DNA of 64,000 nt, taken from Candidatus Altimarinota bacterium (lineage in GTDB: Bacteria > Patescibacteriota > Gracilibacteria > JANQMV01). The position numbers and the translations under genes were made by a program. Each line of letters begins with the position of its first letter. The stretch's first letter is position 1. Shown here piece after piece: positions 1 to 12,380 of the stretch. Under the pieces are notes generated by a model. That model was not told where the DNA came from and ran no database searches. It worked only from the letters and a program-made list of their open reading frames with translations. The DNA is taken from the NCBI GenBank assembly GCA_028279865.1, contig JANQMV010000053.1, positions 1 to 64,000 on the forward strand, read 5' to 3'.

Positions 1-54
1 TTTTTTTAAGTAGTGCTTACCCCACCTAACCTTCCCTACAAGGGGAGGAATAAA

Positions 55-345
55 TTATTTCACAATTCCCAAAACATCACTTTCAGAAAGAATAAGAACT
101 TCTTTTCCTTCGATTTTGATTTCGTTCGGTCCGTATTTGCGGAAGATTACGATATCTCCTTCTTTTACTGTCATTGGGATGCGTTTTCCATCAGGAGTCA
201 TTTTTCCTTCTCCTGCAGCGATTACTTTTCCTTTCTGAGGTTTTTCTTTTCCTGCGGTATCAGGTAAAACGATTCCGCTTGCTGTAGTAGCATTTTCTTC
301 AATTGCTTCTACAACTAGGCGATCATCTAGAGGTTGGATGTTCAT
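55..345 (-). CDS. groES: Co-chaperonin GroES
   Basis: 96 aa '[47 protein letters not shown]...' is a typical GroES sequence; stop TAA. Confidence 0.97.
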   Translation of the reverse strand: MNIQPLDDRLVVEAIEENATTASGIVLPDTAGKEKPQKGKVIAAGEGKMTPDGKRIPMTVKEGDIVIFRKYGPNEIKIEGKEVLILSESDVLGIVK

Positions 346-378
346 AGTAGATTAAATTTAAAGATATAAATGTTTTTA

Positions 379-405
379 TTAGCACTTCCTTCTGGGGAGT
401 GCTAA
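379..405. promoter_or_regulatory. CIRCE operator (HrcA site) upstream of groES
   Basis: ttagcactt-ccttctggg-gagtgctaa: matches TTAGCACTC-N9-GAGTGCTAA with one mismatch; 34 bp upstream of the groES start. Confidence 0.92.
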
Positions 406-495
406 AGTATTCTATACAAATAAATCAGAGAATCAATTGACATAAGCAGTCTAACATGATTTAATTGAAAAACTTTTAAAATTAAAAACTTATAA

Positions 496-2310
496 ATGAT
501 TGAGAAAGTTGAGCATAAATACGAGCTACCTTCAAACATTGATCAAAGTAAGCTTAAAAATTTAATGGGTCCTAAAGGTCTTGAAGCCTTTAAAAAAGCT
601 GTAAAAATTTTTGGATCATCTGCACTTTGTGAAGAAGAATTTGAAGGAAAAACAGGTTTGGTTATTCAATTAAGGAAAGAAAGCCTTCCTTATGTAAATA
701 TTGTCATTGAAGAAATAATTAAAATGTTGGAAGATAAGTATTTAGATAAGGGAAAAATACAGGTGACCAGCAAACGAAAGAAAAAAGGTAAAAAGATTGT
801 AAAGAAAAAACGTGTAGGCAAAGGAGTTCTAAAAAAAGATATGAGCTTTATTTTGAAAGATTATGACACAGCAGTGGCAAAGCTTTTTCCCGATTACGCA
901 ATTTCCGGAAAAGTTTCGAAAGAGTCTTATATTCTAAATGAACTCTATTCGCGATTATCCGGATATTTATTAGCCCTTATCGGAACAAAAGAAAACTCCC
1001 ATAAGCAAAAAAAAACACATCAAGCATTCTTTGCTTTTATCGAACAAGCAAAAGATAGAGAATTGAAACCAGAAGATGACAAAGCTTTTCTTTTTCCTCA
1101 TCAATATCAAGCTCTGCAGAAATCAATTATTCCTTTTCTTAAAGGGAACAAGTTTAATAAATTCAACCCACTTACACAAAAAGAATGGACAGAAAAAGAG
1201 CTTAAAGCAGAAAATGACAGAATTGCCTCAATAATTTTAAACAATCAAGCTTACGAGATTCCCATTTGTCCTATCGACAACGAAAGCCTTGCAGATGAAA
1301 GATACGTTTTTAAGCTCGCACCTTTAGAGCCTGAAATCAACGCATTTGGAGTATACTTAGCTCAAGCAGGGTATGTAGAAGAAAAATATGGAGAAGAGTT
1401 GAAAGAAGATTCAGAAATGCACAAAAAAACAATGGCAAAGCATGTTTTTAGTGAGTCAGGAACTGAAATGGTTCTCACACATGCATTCAAGGGCGGGCTA
1501 GATCCTATTTTTATTAATAGATTCTCAGGAAATTTAAGCGTTGGTACTTTTGGTCCCGAATCCTTAAAGTTAATTTCAAAAGATTCTCTAGCCTATGAAT
1601 TAATTCGAAATGATGTTCTTTGGTATCTAGCACAAACTATTTGTAAGAGAAGCACTCTTGAAAAAGTTTTTGGAGATATTTTTAAAGTTAAAAAAGAGGG
1701 AACAAAGCAAACCAAGACAACAACAGGAGAAAATTTGGATGGAAAAGAAAGAAAAATGCTTATTTTTCCCAAAGGAGCAGTGCAAAGTATTAGTAAAAGA
1801 CTGGATTTCATTCTTAAAAAAATTAAATCAGGTGTTAGAAGAGAAGATTCTTCTTTTAAAGATGATGCAAAAGATGAAATAGAGGAAGCTAAAGAAAAGA
1901 AAGAAAAAGAAATATCTAAGAAAAAAAGAATTGGTGGGCATAAAAAGCTCTTACACCTCAGAAAAAAGTTGGTTTACAATAAAGAAACATCTGAATATGA
2001 CCTAATTGTTAAAGCTACCAAACCTTCAAAAGGAGCTTTGAAAAAAATAATTGACACAGAGATCAAGCTTGGCGTCGGTCTTGAGCTTATTGATATTGAA
2101 GGTGGCGTCATTTACCCGGATGAAATTGACTTTGTCTGCAAAGAATTAAATTTAAAAAATATAGATGAATTAATCTCATTCTTTGAAAAAGAAGATTTAA
2201 GAGTTTTTAAAAGGTATGAAACTTGGGCAGGGAAAACTGACGATCTTGCTCTAACAGTAAGAGAAGGAAGGGTTAAATCAAAAGAGTTGTTAAATAGATT
2301 GCCCATTTAA
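496..2310 (+). CDS. Hypothetical protein, 604 aa, Lys/Glu-rich
   Basis: Long ORF ending in TAA; no family recognised. Confidence 0.85.
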   Translation: MIEKVEHKYELPSNIDQSKLKNLMGPKGLEAFKKAVKIFGSSALCEEEFEGKTGLVIQLRKESLPYVNIVIEEIIKMLEDKYLDKGKIQVTSKRKKKGKKIVKKKRVGKGVLKKDMSFILKDYDTAVAKLFPDYAISGKVSKESYILNELYSRLSGYLLALIGTKENSHKQKKTHQAFFAFIEQAKDRELKPEDDKAFLFPHQYQALQKSIIPFLKGNKFNKFNPLTQKEWTEKELKAENDRIASIILNNQAYEIPICPIDNESLADERYVFKLAPLEPEINAFGVYLAQAGYVEEKYGEELKEDSEMHKKTMAKHVFSESGTEMVLTHAFKGGLDPIFINRFSGNLSVGTFGPESLKLISKDSLAYELIRNDVLWYLAQTICKRSTLEKVFGDIFKVKKEGTKQTKTTTGENLDGKERKMLIFPKGAVQSISKRLDFILKKIKSGVRREDSSFKDDAKDEIEEAKEKKEKEISKKKRIGGHKKLLHLRKKLVYNKETSEYDLIVKATKPSKGALKKIIDTEIKLGVGLELIDIEGGVIYPDEIDFVCKELNLKNIDELISFFEKEDLRVFKRYETWAGKTDDLALTVREGRVKSKELLNRLPI

Positions 2311-3068
2311 ACCCCAAAAAAAATTTCCGCATTCTCCGTAGTCACCCTCGCCACCTCATCAAGCCCTACCTCCTTAATCTCCGCAATCTTCTTTGCAATC
2401 TCCACCACATAAGCCGGCTCATTCCTCTCTCCACGAAAAGCCTGCGGCGCTAAAAAAGGGCAATCTGTCTCAAGCATAATCCGTTCCAGCGGCGTATTTG
2501 CCACAACCTGACGTATTTCCTCCGCTTTCGGATAAGTAATAATCCCCGTAAAAGACAAAAAATACCCCATAGCCAAAACCTCATCTGCAAAATCCTGTGT
2601 TTCGGAAAAACAATGAATTACAGCATTCTTCGGTCTTTCCTTCCTCAAAACCTCCAACATATCACTCCCCGCCTCCCGCGTATGAACCACCACAGGTTTA
2701 CTCAGCTCATTCGCAATCTTCATCTGCTCAATAAAAACTTTTTTCTGAACATCACTCTCCGCATTCTTATGGAAATAATCCAATCCCACCTCCCCTATTG
2801 CTACAACCTTCTTATACTTGGCGAAAAGATAAATTTCCTCCAATGTTTTAATATCGAAATTTTCTACATCGGAAGGATGCACTCCCACACTCGCCCAAAC
2901 ATTTTTGTGTTTTTCCGCTATTTCAAGAGATTTTTTACTTCTTTCCAAACTACAACCAATATTAATAATCTTCTCCACCCCTTTTTCAAAAGCAGTCTCA
3001 ATCACCTGATCAAGATCATTTTTAAACTCCGGAAAATCCAGATGTGCATGGGTATCAATGAATTTCAT
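2307..3068 (-). CDS. tatD: TatD family metal-dependent hydrolase
   Basis: 'MKFIDTHAHLDFPEF...', 'VVHTREAGSDML', 'LETDCPFLAPQAFRGERNEP' are TatD signatures; convergent with the preceding gene, stops overlapping. Confidence 0.96.
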   Translation of the reverse strand: MKFIDTHAHLDFPEFKNDLDQVIETAFEKGVEKIINIGCSLERSKKSLEIAEKHKNVWASVGVHPSDVENFDIKTLEEIYLFAKYKKVVAIGEVGLDYFHKNAESDVQKKVFIEQMKIANELSKPVVVHTREAGSDMLEVLRKERPKNAVIHCFSETQDFADEVLAMGYFLSFTGIITYPKAEEIRQVVANTPLERIMLETDCPFLAPQAFRGERNEPAYVVEIAKKIAEIKEVGLDEVARVTTENAEIFFGV

Positions 3069-3254
3069 GAAGTTTGCCTAGAAATTAAATTCTAAAAAAA
3101 GAAATGGTTTTGAATTCTATAAAGCAAAACTAAAAAAATTGAGAGATTTTAAGATTTCAATTAAAAGTCTTGCCTTGGCTAAAAAAAATTTGCCAAATCG
3201 TAAAATTACGCATAAAATATAGCATGTTGAAATTTAATTTATAATATAAAAATT

Positions 3255-3740
3255 ATGGCAGACGATAATCAACAAATTCCTAACCCTCCCATGGGAGACG
3301 ACAATACAGGTCAAGACAATACTCAAGCTGGGGATCAAGGAGATGGTGAAGATAAGCCGGTAGTGCCAATCGGAAATTTTGGTAAAGATGATAATTTTAC
3401 CCCGAAGGTAAAGGTACCTGCGCATAATCTAAATTTTGATGAAACATATTTTTTACGACTACTTGCAGGTTCAATTTCTCTTACAAAAGAAGAAAAGAAA
3501 AGGATAATTCAAGCTATCCCTAAACTTTCTCAGTTTCAAATTGATGAATTAATCAAAATTCTGGAAGAAGAAAAAAGAAAATTCTCGGAATTAGATGTAA
3601 AACACAAGGAACAATTACAAAAATTAGAGCAAAAACACGCCCAAGAGTGGGATCAACTTGAAATGGACGAAGAACAAGAAGAAAAGGCTGGAGAAGATGA
3701 AGCTCAGGCTGACGATATTCGTAAGAGTCTTGGACTTTAG
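3255..3740 (+). CDS. Hypothetical protein with disordered acidic N-terminus and coiled-coil C-terminus
   Basis: 161 aa ORF, TAG stop, followed by hairpins. Confidence 0.75.
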   Translation: MADDNQQIPNPPMGDDNTGQDNTQAGDQGDGEDKPVVPIGNFGKDDNFTPKVKVPAHNLNFDETYFLRLLAGSISLTKEEKKRIIQAIPKLSQFQIDELIKILEEEKRKFSELDVKHKEQLQKLEQKHAQEWDQLEMDEEQEEKAGEDEAQADDIRKSLGL

Positions 3741-3783
3741 TCAGAAACGCTACGCTTAAGAAGTTTAGGCTTTAAAAAAAATA

Positions 3784-3812
3784 AAAAGAGTGGTTTGTAC
3801 TACTCTTTTTTA
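3784..3812 (+). terminator. Intrinsic terminator-like hairpin
   Basis: aaaagagtggtttgtactactctttttt just after the 3255-3740 ORF. Confidence 0.65.
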
Positions 3813-3817
3813 AAATG

Positions 3818-3843
3818 TAGAGAGCAATAATTATTGCTCTCTA
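3818..3843. terminator. Perfect 26-nt palindrome between convergent genes
   Basis: tagagagcaataattattgctctcta is exactly self-complementary. Confidence 0.6.
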
Positions 3844-3898
3844 TTTTCTACAATTTAATAATATAAATCCTTTAATCTGAAAAATCAGAGTTCAGACG

Positions 3899-6800
3899 TT
3901 ATTCTTCCGTCTCCTTCTTCCACTGATCAAAATTCCTCCAATCATCCCAATTTTTCACCCATTTCATTTTTTTTCTCGCTTTAAATGCTTTTGCCTCTTG
4001 GGTTTCTTCCTTTGTTTCTTCATTTTCCGTTTGAGCTTTTTCTCATCGTTCTTCAGCAAGTCTCCATTGGGCAAATTCGAGGAATCTACGCATATCTTTG
4101 AGACTGTCTTGTTTTGTAAAAATCTTTTCTTTTGCGATTGTGTAAATTTCATCCATAGTTGTATTTTCTGCACGTGTGTAACCCATTGCTTCTAATTCAC
4201 AGGCAATTTCTTCTTTTTCATCTTTGCGTTTCCAGAAAAGAATAAAGAAAAACGTAGTTCAAAAGATTAATGCAAGTAATAACCATAAGTAATTCCATTT
4301 CTTGTCCATTGGTAAAATTGGTGCGGCTGTGTGACAGTCCGAATCTTCTGTAATTTTGAATGGAACAGTTAGATCAGGACTACGGATCCCGTCAGGAGTA
4401 ATCGCATACAGCGTCACAGTGTGATCACCTACCTCAAGAGCCTTTGGTGATTTGATTGCAAAATCACCAACATTACTATCAGCAATCAGAGAGGATGTCA
4501 GTACCAAACTTCTCCATGTGGCAATAACCTGACTTCCAAAATATGTTGTACCTCTAACTTCAGGTATTTTATCACAAATCACAACTTCAACTCCCTGGAA
4601 GAAATTATCAACAGTCAATTCTTCAACGCTTAAATATTGAGGATTCGGTGCTGCCAAATTTAGTGTTGCATCAATTTCTACAAGTAGTTTTTTGGTTTTA
4701 CTACGCTTTCTACCATCATTATCATACAGCGTCGCTGAAACAAAATATTTACCATCCTCCAATTCAAAAACATCTTTAAAATCATCCATTTCAAATTTAG
4801 AGATGTCAACACCGGTAAATTTGTCTTTATTTAAATCAATTGAAAGTTTACCAACAAAAATGCTTGTTTCATCCGCACGAGTTAAGACATTTGCAACTGT
4901 TTCATGTTCTTCGTTTTCAAATGTAATTTTTACAATTGCGTCCGGAGGAGCAATTCCTTTTACTAAGGGATCTCAGGTCGATAAGAAAGTATTGTCTTTA
5001 ATGTTTGTAATTGCAAAGTATTTTTTGTTGCTTTTAGGGTCAAGCGGATCAGTTCCGTAAACAAAAATTTCTTCCGCGTCCGTCAGTCCGTCTCCATCGG
5101 TATCTTCTTTGAGAGGATTTGTCTTATAGTCATACTCCAATTTATCTGACAAACCATCCCCGTCAAAATCGCGTGTTCCTAAATCATCTCTCAGTTCATT
5201 GAAATAGAGCATTTCCCAATTATCATCTATACCATTTTTATTTTCATCAGGAAATTTGCTATCAGGATCAAGGGGGTCTGTGCCAATTTGAACTTCACGT
5301 CCATCAGTTAAACCGTCTCCATCGGTATCGGGGTTAAATGGATCCGTACTCCATTGATATTCTGCACGATTACTCAAGCCGTCTTGGTCCGGATCTTGGT
5401 TCGCATCACTTGGATCATCCGGATTTAAACCATGTTCTTCTTCCCATTGATCAGGCATCCCGTCACCATCTCTGTCTCCCGGGAAAGATGTAGGATCGAG
5501 AGGGTCTGTACCTAACTGAACTTCACTACCATCGTTAAACCTGTCTCCATCGGTATCTTTATTATTAGGATCGGTTTCATGATTTTTTACTTCGTCCCCA
5601 TCAGTTAATCCATCTCCGTCAGAGTCTTTTTTATTGGGGTCTGTATAGTATACTTTTACTTCTTCATAATCTGTTAAACCATCATTGTCCGTGTCCTGAA
5701 TTAAAGGATTTGTTCCATAAACATACTCTTCATAATCTGTTAAACCATCATTGTCCGTGTCCCTGTTTTTATACCAATCAGCACTGTGTGGTAAGTCTTG
5801 ATAGTATTGTTCTTCCCAGTCATCATCAATTCCGTTTCAGTCTTCATCATTTATATTTGCATTTCCGGGATCATTCGGATCAAGCGGATCTGTTCCATTA
5901 CGAACTTCTTGTCCATCCAGTAAACCATCTCAATCTGTGTCCGGTTTTAAAGGATCGGTGTAATAAACTTTCACTTCTTCTCCGTCTTTGAGACCATCGT
6001 CGTCCGTGTCTGCATCATTTAAATCCGTGCCTTTTTCATATTCTTCACGATTCGTTAACCCATCACTATCCCAATCCTCGAAGGCATCAGCCGGATCATT
6101 TGGATTCATTCCATTGTTTTCTTCCCAAACATCCGGAATTCCGTCTTCATCTGTATCAACCACATTGTTGTTTGTTGGATCAAGAGGATCGGTACCTGAT
6201 TCAACTTCTACTCAATCAGAGATCCCGTCTCCATCTGTATCAGTGTTACAAGGATCAGTGCCTAGTTCAATTTCAGTTCCATCATCCAGCCCATCGCCAT
6301 CAGTATCAGCATTAAGGATATATGGACAACTTGTTAATTCTTGACCGTCCAAAAGACCGTCTTTGTCTGTATCAGGGTCAAGTGGGTTGCTACCGTAAGT
6401 ATATTCGTCTAGATTTGTTAAACCATCTTCATCCGGATCAGAATCTGCATCTCCCGGATCAAGTGGATTAAAACCATATTCATTTTCCCAATAATCCGGC
6501 ATTCCATCACCGTCGCTATCTCCGTCTGAAACATCATGTCAACCTTGATTTGTCGGAGGTCTTTCAATAATCTCTACACGACGCAAGGTTTCAGATGATT
6601 CGTTATTAAATACGTCGCGTACTTTCAGATAGATATTTTTCACTCCCAGCCCCTCAGTAACTGCTATAATTTTATTTGTATCTGCAGTAATCCAATTCTC
6701 TACGTTAGTTCCATAACTTCCATGGTTAGAATTAACATTTCCTGTAATATACATCTGCGTTACATCTTCTCACAGGGTGATAGTTAAAGGAATTACCGAA

Positions 6801-9160
6801 CTATATGTATAACAAAGTGAATTAGTCGAATTTCAAGTACAAATTGATGGATCTACAACATAATCAAAGGTCGGAGGACTTTGTCTTAATTTGACAATTT
6901 TTGTTATGGAAGCACTTTCATTATGCGCAGGTCAGCGTATTTTAAAATTGATGTTTTTCAAACCGTCTCCAGAAGTTAAATCTATACTTGCGTTATCTGC
7001 ATAAGGAATCCATGTATTGGTGTTTGATCATGTTACATCTCCGGAAATCATCATGTCATAATATTGATTATCTAAAACCAAGCCCACATCAATATCTAAA
7101 ATCTGGTTTAATTGGTCAGAATAACAAGTTCCATTGTAATTAGTGCAGTTTAAAACAGTGACATCGCCTGATTCTACAGATGGGGCGATTTGCCAAAATC
7201 TGAATTCCTCGGATGCTTCTGAAGAGGCATTTCAATCTCCGTCATTTACATATGCACTAGCCGCATCTCTGACTTTTACCGTAATTGTTTTTTGCTTACT
7301 CAGCATATCTCCATCCACACTAGGATCTAAAGGTACTGTTACTGTAGAAGAAAAAGGTATCCATTGATTAACATTGCTTGAATATGTTGAACCTAGGTCT
7401 GTTGAAACATCTCCTGAAATATACATTTCCGCATAATCAGGATCTGTGGACAGCTCTATCTCTACATCATACTTAAGAGTGTGGCAGCTTGGATTAAAAC
7501 GACCATAACAATTAAAATCTCCCGGATCCGGAAGTGTTATTGTGAGTGGATCGGGAGCAACTGTATCAACTCTTATTTCTGCTCCTGAATCCGGTGTTGT
7601 TGCAGGAATTTCTTCAGTATTACCCAAATTATCTGTCGCTCTGGTATAAAATGAATACATTCCATCATTAGAGGCGATAAATTCAATCGGAGATAAGAAA
7701 AAATGTCCATCCGGATGCAAAGTATCTGTATATTTTTGGTAAGCTCAACCTTCATAGGAATAGTAAAGCTCAACATAATCCAAATCAACAGCATTGCTTG
7801 TTGTATAAACTACATCGAAAGTTTGATTAGTTGTGTATTCAGGTAAGGCTAGTACATGAGATTCCGGTGCTTCGGTATCAATTTCATAAATTTCTTCATT
7901 AATGGAACTTTCTATATTGCCAGCCGCATCAGTAGCAAAAAAACAAAGTTTACCTTCATTCACTCATGATTCTATTTCAAATGGTCAGCTATAGTCATTG
8001 TAGACAACTGAGCTACCGGAACAGTTTTCTGTCACTCAGGCTGCATATTGAATTGTTGCATCAGATTCGGTTGTGAGTGTGATTAATTGGTTTGTTGCGT
8101 ATCTGCCCCCAACCGGATTTGCGCTTGAAGTTGGTTTAATTGAGTCAAAAATAATGGAATCACTAATTTCCGCTGTAGTTTCGTTATTTTTATTATCTAA
8201 ATAACGAACATAAACTTTTTTTTCACCTTGATCTGAATTTCAGCCATAATTTGCATCATTTAGATCCCAACCTGTTTTTGCACTATTATAAAACTCATAA
8301 ACACTCCATGGACCGCTTGAAGAATTGCTGAATTGCATCCTTACCGCATCATCTGTAGTTAAAGTTAGATCAACAATATTAAAATTCGTATAAGCATCTC
8401 CATTATTAATTTCCACAGAACCATTTGGAGGAGTGGTGTCCGGAGGGCTTCCACTATCGGTAAAACACGCTACAGAAATACCATTACTTTCATCTCCATT
8501 TGCATTTAAGCTTGTTAATTTAAATGTATATTCAGTTCCGGCAATAAGGCTTTCAGCAATGGTCGTCTGAGCTCAACTTCATAAGGTCTGAATTAAAGCA
8601 TCATCTTGGTAAAGGTTTTGAGTCACCAAAGTTCCACTTGAGGCGCTTCTATTCCAGTTTAAGGTTATACTGTCGGTAAATAAATTTGAACAAGTAAGAT
8701 TAGTTGCATCTAAAGGCGGGCTAGTCGTGTGTGTTGTCAAAATCGTACTTTCTCTTCAGTTAAAATATGCGCTTAAGTTCAATGTATAATTTTCATCTCA
8801 GCAAGGCAATGCCAAAATCGTGTAACCTGTAGAAGTTCACGGAATTACGTTAAAAGAACTTGGAGAACCCGAAGAAGACAGTTGCCAAGTCAATTGATAA
8901 CCGTCTACATAACAATTCGGTCAGCTTGTCGGTAAGCTACAATGTTTGCTTACATCCCAAGTTGTTTCAATTCTACAGTCGGGTATTGATGTCCACCTTG
9001 CTTTAAAATTACTCGGTGGTGCGACTTTTATCTCCGCATTAATATCAGTAAATCACTGAACACTTGCAGTTAAATATTCCCAAGCAATCGGTCAGGTTAC
9101 ATAACTAAAGATCATTGAAAATCATATCAAAAAAGCGATAATTTTTTTGTTTTTAAGCAT
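3899..9160 (-). CDS. Secreted, C-terminally membrane-anchored adhesin-like protein (1,753 aa with TGA=Gly): Ig/FN3-like domains then an array of thrombospondin type-3/calcium-binding repeats
   Basis: ORF fragments 4259, 4973, 5930, 6212, 6539, 7232 and 7745 share one frame (positions = 2 mod 3); checked junctions are TGA. ATG at 9160, TAA at 3899. Repeats such as '[24 protein letters not shown]'; C-terminal TM '[11 protein letters not shown]-(TGA)[12 protein letters not shown]'. Confidence 0.88.
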
Positions 9161-9198
9161 GATGTTGTGATTTTTAGAGAAAAGTCTAAGCATTACTA

Positions 9199-10488
9199 TT
9201 ATTTTTTCTTCTTTTTAAGTAAAAGTACAATCGCCACGATAATTACTATAAGAGAAATTCCTGCAACTACTCCTTGCCATCCTAGTAAAAGAGCCATCAG
9301 AGGATTTCCAATAACAAATTTAATCGGATCTGATTTGATATCGTCTAAAGTCCCTTCATGTTCGTAAACAGCAGTATATTTACCGGAAGGTACTTCTTTG
9401 TTCCATGTAAAATTATAGGTACGTTCCTCCCCTTGTTTTAAGTAATCTTCTCCTTCTGGAAGAGCAATCTCATCTACTTGAAAATCAAAAGAGTTTAAAA
9501 TTTTAATTGAACCGATCGGCTTGACCAGGACATTTCCTTTATTTTTTAAGACTAAGTTAAAATTACGGCTCATTAAGTCAAATTCAAAATTTACAACTTC
9601 AAGAGAACGGTTCAAAGTGAATTCAATTGTTTTTGTCAGAAGTTCTTTTATGTCAGAATAAGCCACTTTCAATTCAGCGGTAATTTTTTCGTTATAGAGT
9701 GGTTCTTCCCAAGTTCCTTCAAAAACCCGGCTACTTTGCGGTAGTAAGTGACCTTTTTTATAATTTACAGGGATATAGTCAAAAGATTGTTTTTGACCCT
9801 CAGAATTAATAACTTCTCCTACTTTTTGCAAAACTTCTCCTTTTGCATTTTTTAAAACAATACGACCATCGGGAACAAAATGTACATTACCGGTATTTTT
9901 AAGATCAACATTGAAAACCAATGCTTGATCATCATAAACCTTAGAGCTGTTTAAAGAAAAATCATTAATACTTGATTCTTCTACTCTATTACCGGTTACG
10001 TTAATTAAAAGCAGAGAAGCAACTCTAACTTGAATTTTGATACCTTCAACGGGATTCGGGTCATATGGTTCAAAAAGAAGAGCTGCATAGTGTCCTCCCG
10101 GTTCTGCATTTTCCGGTGCAGTAATTGCGTATTCAACTTCGTAAGTCGAAAATGGCGGTACAGTCACTTGGTCTTCAGAAAGTTCAATCCAGTTTGTTGC
10201 ATCTTGCGGATTGGTTTTATCTCCGGGTTTCATTTGATCCGGAAAACCAGATTGATCCGCACCAATAAAAACCTCCAAAACCGGAACAGCTGTCACTTGT
10301 TCTTTTGTATTATTTACAACAGAAACTGTTCTTGTCACAGTTTCTCCCGGTGCAATGTTAATGTCATTTTTTAGTGGCCTAATCCCGATACTTTTACCTG
10401 CCGCGCTTACAGATACAATCGGTAAAATAATTAAAGCGAGGTAAGTAAGTAGAGTTTTTTGCACTAGTTTTTTAAATTTGTTTTTCAT
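9199..10488 (-). CDS. Surface protein with DUF916/CscA-like architecture: signal peptide, Ig-like domains, C-terminal TM and Lys tail
   Basis: 'GIRPLKNDINIAPGETVTRTVSVVNNTKEQV...', C-terminus 'GVVAGISLIVIIVAIVLLLKKKKK'. Confidence 0.75.
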   Translation of the reverse strand: MKNKFKKLVQKTLLTYLALIILPIVSVSAAGKSIGIRPLKNDINIAPGETVTRTVSVVNNTKEQVTAVPVLEVFIGADQSGFPDQMKPGDKTNPQDATNWIELSEDQVTVPPFSTYEVEYAITAPENAEPGGHYAALLFEPYDPNPVEGIKIQVRVASLLLINVTGNRVEESSINDFSLNSSKVYDDQALVFNVDLKNTGNVHFVPDGRIVLKNAKGEVLQKVGEVINSEGQKQSFDYIPVNYKKGHLLPQSSRVFEGTWEEPLYNEKITAELKVAYSDIKELLTKTIEFTLNRSLEVVNFEFDLMSRNFNLVLKNKGNVLVKPIGSIKILNSFDFQVDEIALPEGEDYLKQGEERTYNFTWNKEVPSGKYTAVYEHEGTLDDIKSDPIKFVIGNPLMALLLGWQGVVAGISLIVIIVAIVLLLKKKKK

Positions 10489-10571
10489 TTTTAGTTTGGA
10501 TTAAATAATAAATAACCTTATCATCCCGAATTTTTACATATTTTTAAAGTATTTGTAAATAGACTAACAGT

Positions 10572-11516
10572 CTAAAATGTGGGATAAACAGAATAGACAA
10601 CTCCTCCCGTGTATGTACCGGTAGGTTTGTAGTAACTGATATTCAAATCGTAATGTACGCTAATCAGGTCTCCATTTGTGCTAATGCCGCTGTTTTTACT
10701 AAAGAGGCTCGTTGAACCTGTAAAGATTGTTCCATCAGGCACTGTAGTTCCTGTACCTGATTCTAAGTTCAGTTCAATATTACCTATGCGAAAATAATCA
10801 TCAGCTCATGAATGAGAAGTGATTTCCGCACCGGAACCTGACGTCAGTTTATCATTTGCAAGCTCTCCTGTTAGAAGATAAGAGGTGTTTGCATTTGTTT
10901 GAACTGTTAAGGTTGAAACCTGATCTAGGACAGCTCCGCTGTTTACAGCCGGGTCGGGTAAAAAGACTTTTGTACCAGCATCGAGAGCAACAACCAAGGA
11001 TTCTTCAACCTTAGATTTGATCTCAATTGGTGTTCCAATTTCGATTAATTTAAAGCCCATTGCTATTATCAAGTCATTTTGATCATAAGTTCTGATCTGG
11101 ACGAGATAAAAGCCATCTTCAGCAGGGTTAGTCAGAATAAAGCCAGACGATGTAACCACACTTCCTGTGGAAACACCTCCTGTCCCTATCGCTATTTCCA
11201 AGGTTGTCGCTGTTTCACCTGTTCAAAAAACAGGATTTAAACCTAGGTTTGTTCCTGTGCTATTGGTTACATCCAAATTAGAGAAATCCGCAGGAAACTC
11301 TATTTGAACTTTACCATTTTCAGGGATAATATCTTCGACTTCAAAAGCAAGAGCAACTGCTCATGAACCATTTGTCGTAGAATTATTGAGGTTGATCGAT
11401 ATATTTGCTATTGCAGCGGCAAAACTTTTCTTAAAAGTAAAAAAATGTGCGTTCAACAAAGTTAAAAGAAGGAAAAGTGCACTTGCAATAGCGATATTTT
11501 TTGTTTTTTGCGACAT
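10572..11516 (-). CDS. Secreted beta-rich surface protein (WxL-like), in-frame TGA=Gly
   Basis: ATG at 11516, TAG at 10572; ORF-track fragment 10806-11201 lies in the same frame; TGA at 10806 plus two upstream. C-terminus 'VHYDLNISYYKPTGTYTGGVVYSVYPTF' resembles that of the next gene. Confidence 0.8.
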
Positions 11517-11780
11517 TTTATTTTTCTTGATCTTTTAATTTCACTTAATTTTAGCATAAAGGAAAGCAAAAAACAATACTTTTTTGTTTAAAAAAGAAGT
11601 GATTCACAGAATAATCTTCGCTAAAAAAACTCTCTAAAAAAGAGAGTTTAAAAGAAATAAATTAAGTTTTTTTTCAAGTAAAAATAATAAGTTAAGAGAT
11701 TTGTCGAAACATTTTGGGATCCTCGTAAATATAAGTTAATTCTTTTGATTCTTATTAACAAAGAATTTTAAATTTGGAGA

Positions 11781-12380
11781 CTATGGAAGTGTTACTGCAG
11801 TATAAGTAACTTTACCTTGGTAATTATCAGCAGGTACTGTATAGTCAACGTTTAGATAGTAAAAAATATCTTCTGTATCAGAATTTGTTGGAGTAGCAAG
11901 ACCTGAACCTGCAATATCTGTTGCAACGTTTTCAAACTTTGTAACAGTGGTTATATTGGGGTCATTTAGTGCAAATCCAAAGTTGTTTTCAATTGTAGTT
12001 GCACCAGATGTAGATGAAATTGCAACATCGTTACCAGCACCAGTACCATCTAATTGAGCACCTGTGCTAACTTCCTGACCTTCTAATTGGATTTGAAGTT
12101 TATATCCGGCAAGGTTGTTAGTATTAACAGTCGTAGTTGTTTTGTCTGTGACAATACCACCACTCATGTTGCTACCATCATTAACATCTGGATCTACTTG
12201 AATAACGACAGAGCCGCTATCCACTTCTAACTGAAGAGAAGCGAGTACTTGAGCATTAATTTGGACTTCTCTTGTGTCATCTGTTTCCGCATCTGATCTA
12301 GGAGCAACTCCTACAACCAGAGCGAATACAAAAGCTAAAGCTGAGAGCTTAGCAATTGTTTGTTTGATTTGTGTTTTCAT
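11781..12380 (-). CDS. Secreted beta-rich surface protein (WxL-like/pilin-like)
   Basis: Signal peptide 'MKTQIKQTIAKLSALAFVFALVVGVAPRSDA', C-terminal 'FYYLNVDYTVPADNYQGKVTYTAVTLP'; TGA-free. Confidence 0.75.
   Translation of the reverse strand: MKTQIKQTIAKLSALAFVFALVVGVAPRSDAETDDTREVQINAQVLASLQLEVDSGSVVIQVDPDVNDGSNMSGGIVTDKTTTTVNTNNLAGYKLQIQLEGQEVSTGAQLDGTGAGNDVAISSTSGATTIENNFGFALNDPNITTVTKFENVATDIAGSGLATPTNSDTEDIFYYLNVDYTVPADNYQGKVTYTAVTLP

Noticed and set aside
5668-5765. CRISPR-like repeats
   Set aside because: Repeat spacing matches coding TSP3 units in frame, with no unique spacers or cas genes; no CRISPR array seen in the window.
7573-7794. Minus-strand 73-aa ORF overlapping the FN3-like region
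   Set aside because: Different frame from the continuous 3899-9160 reading frame; spurious overlap.
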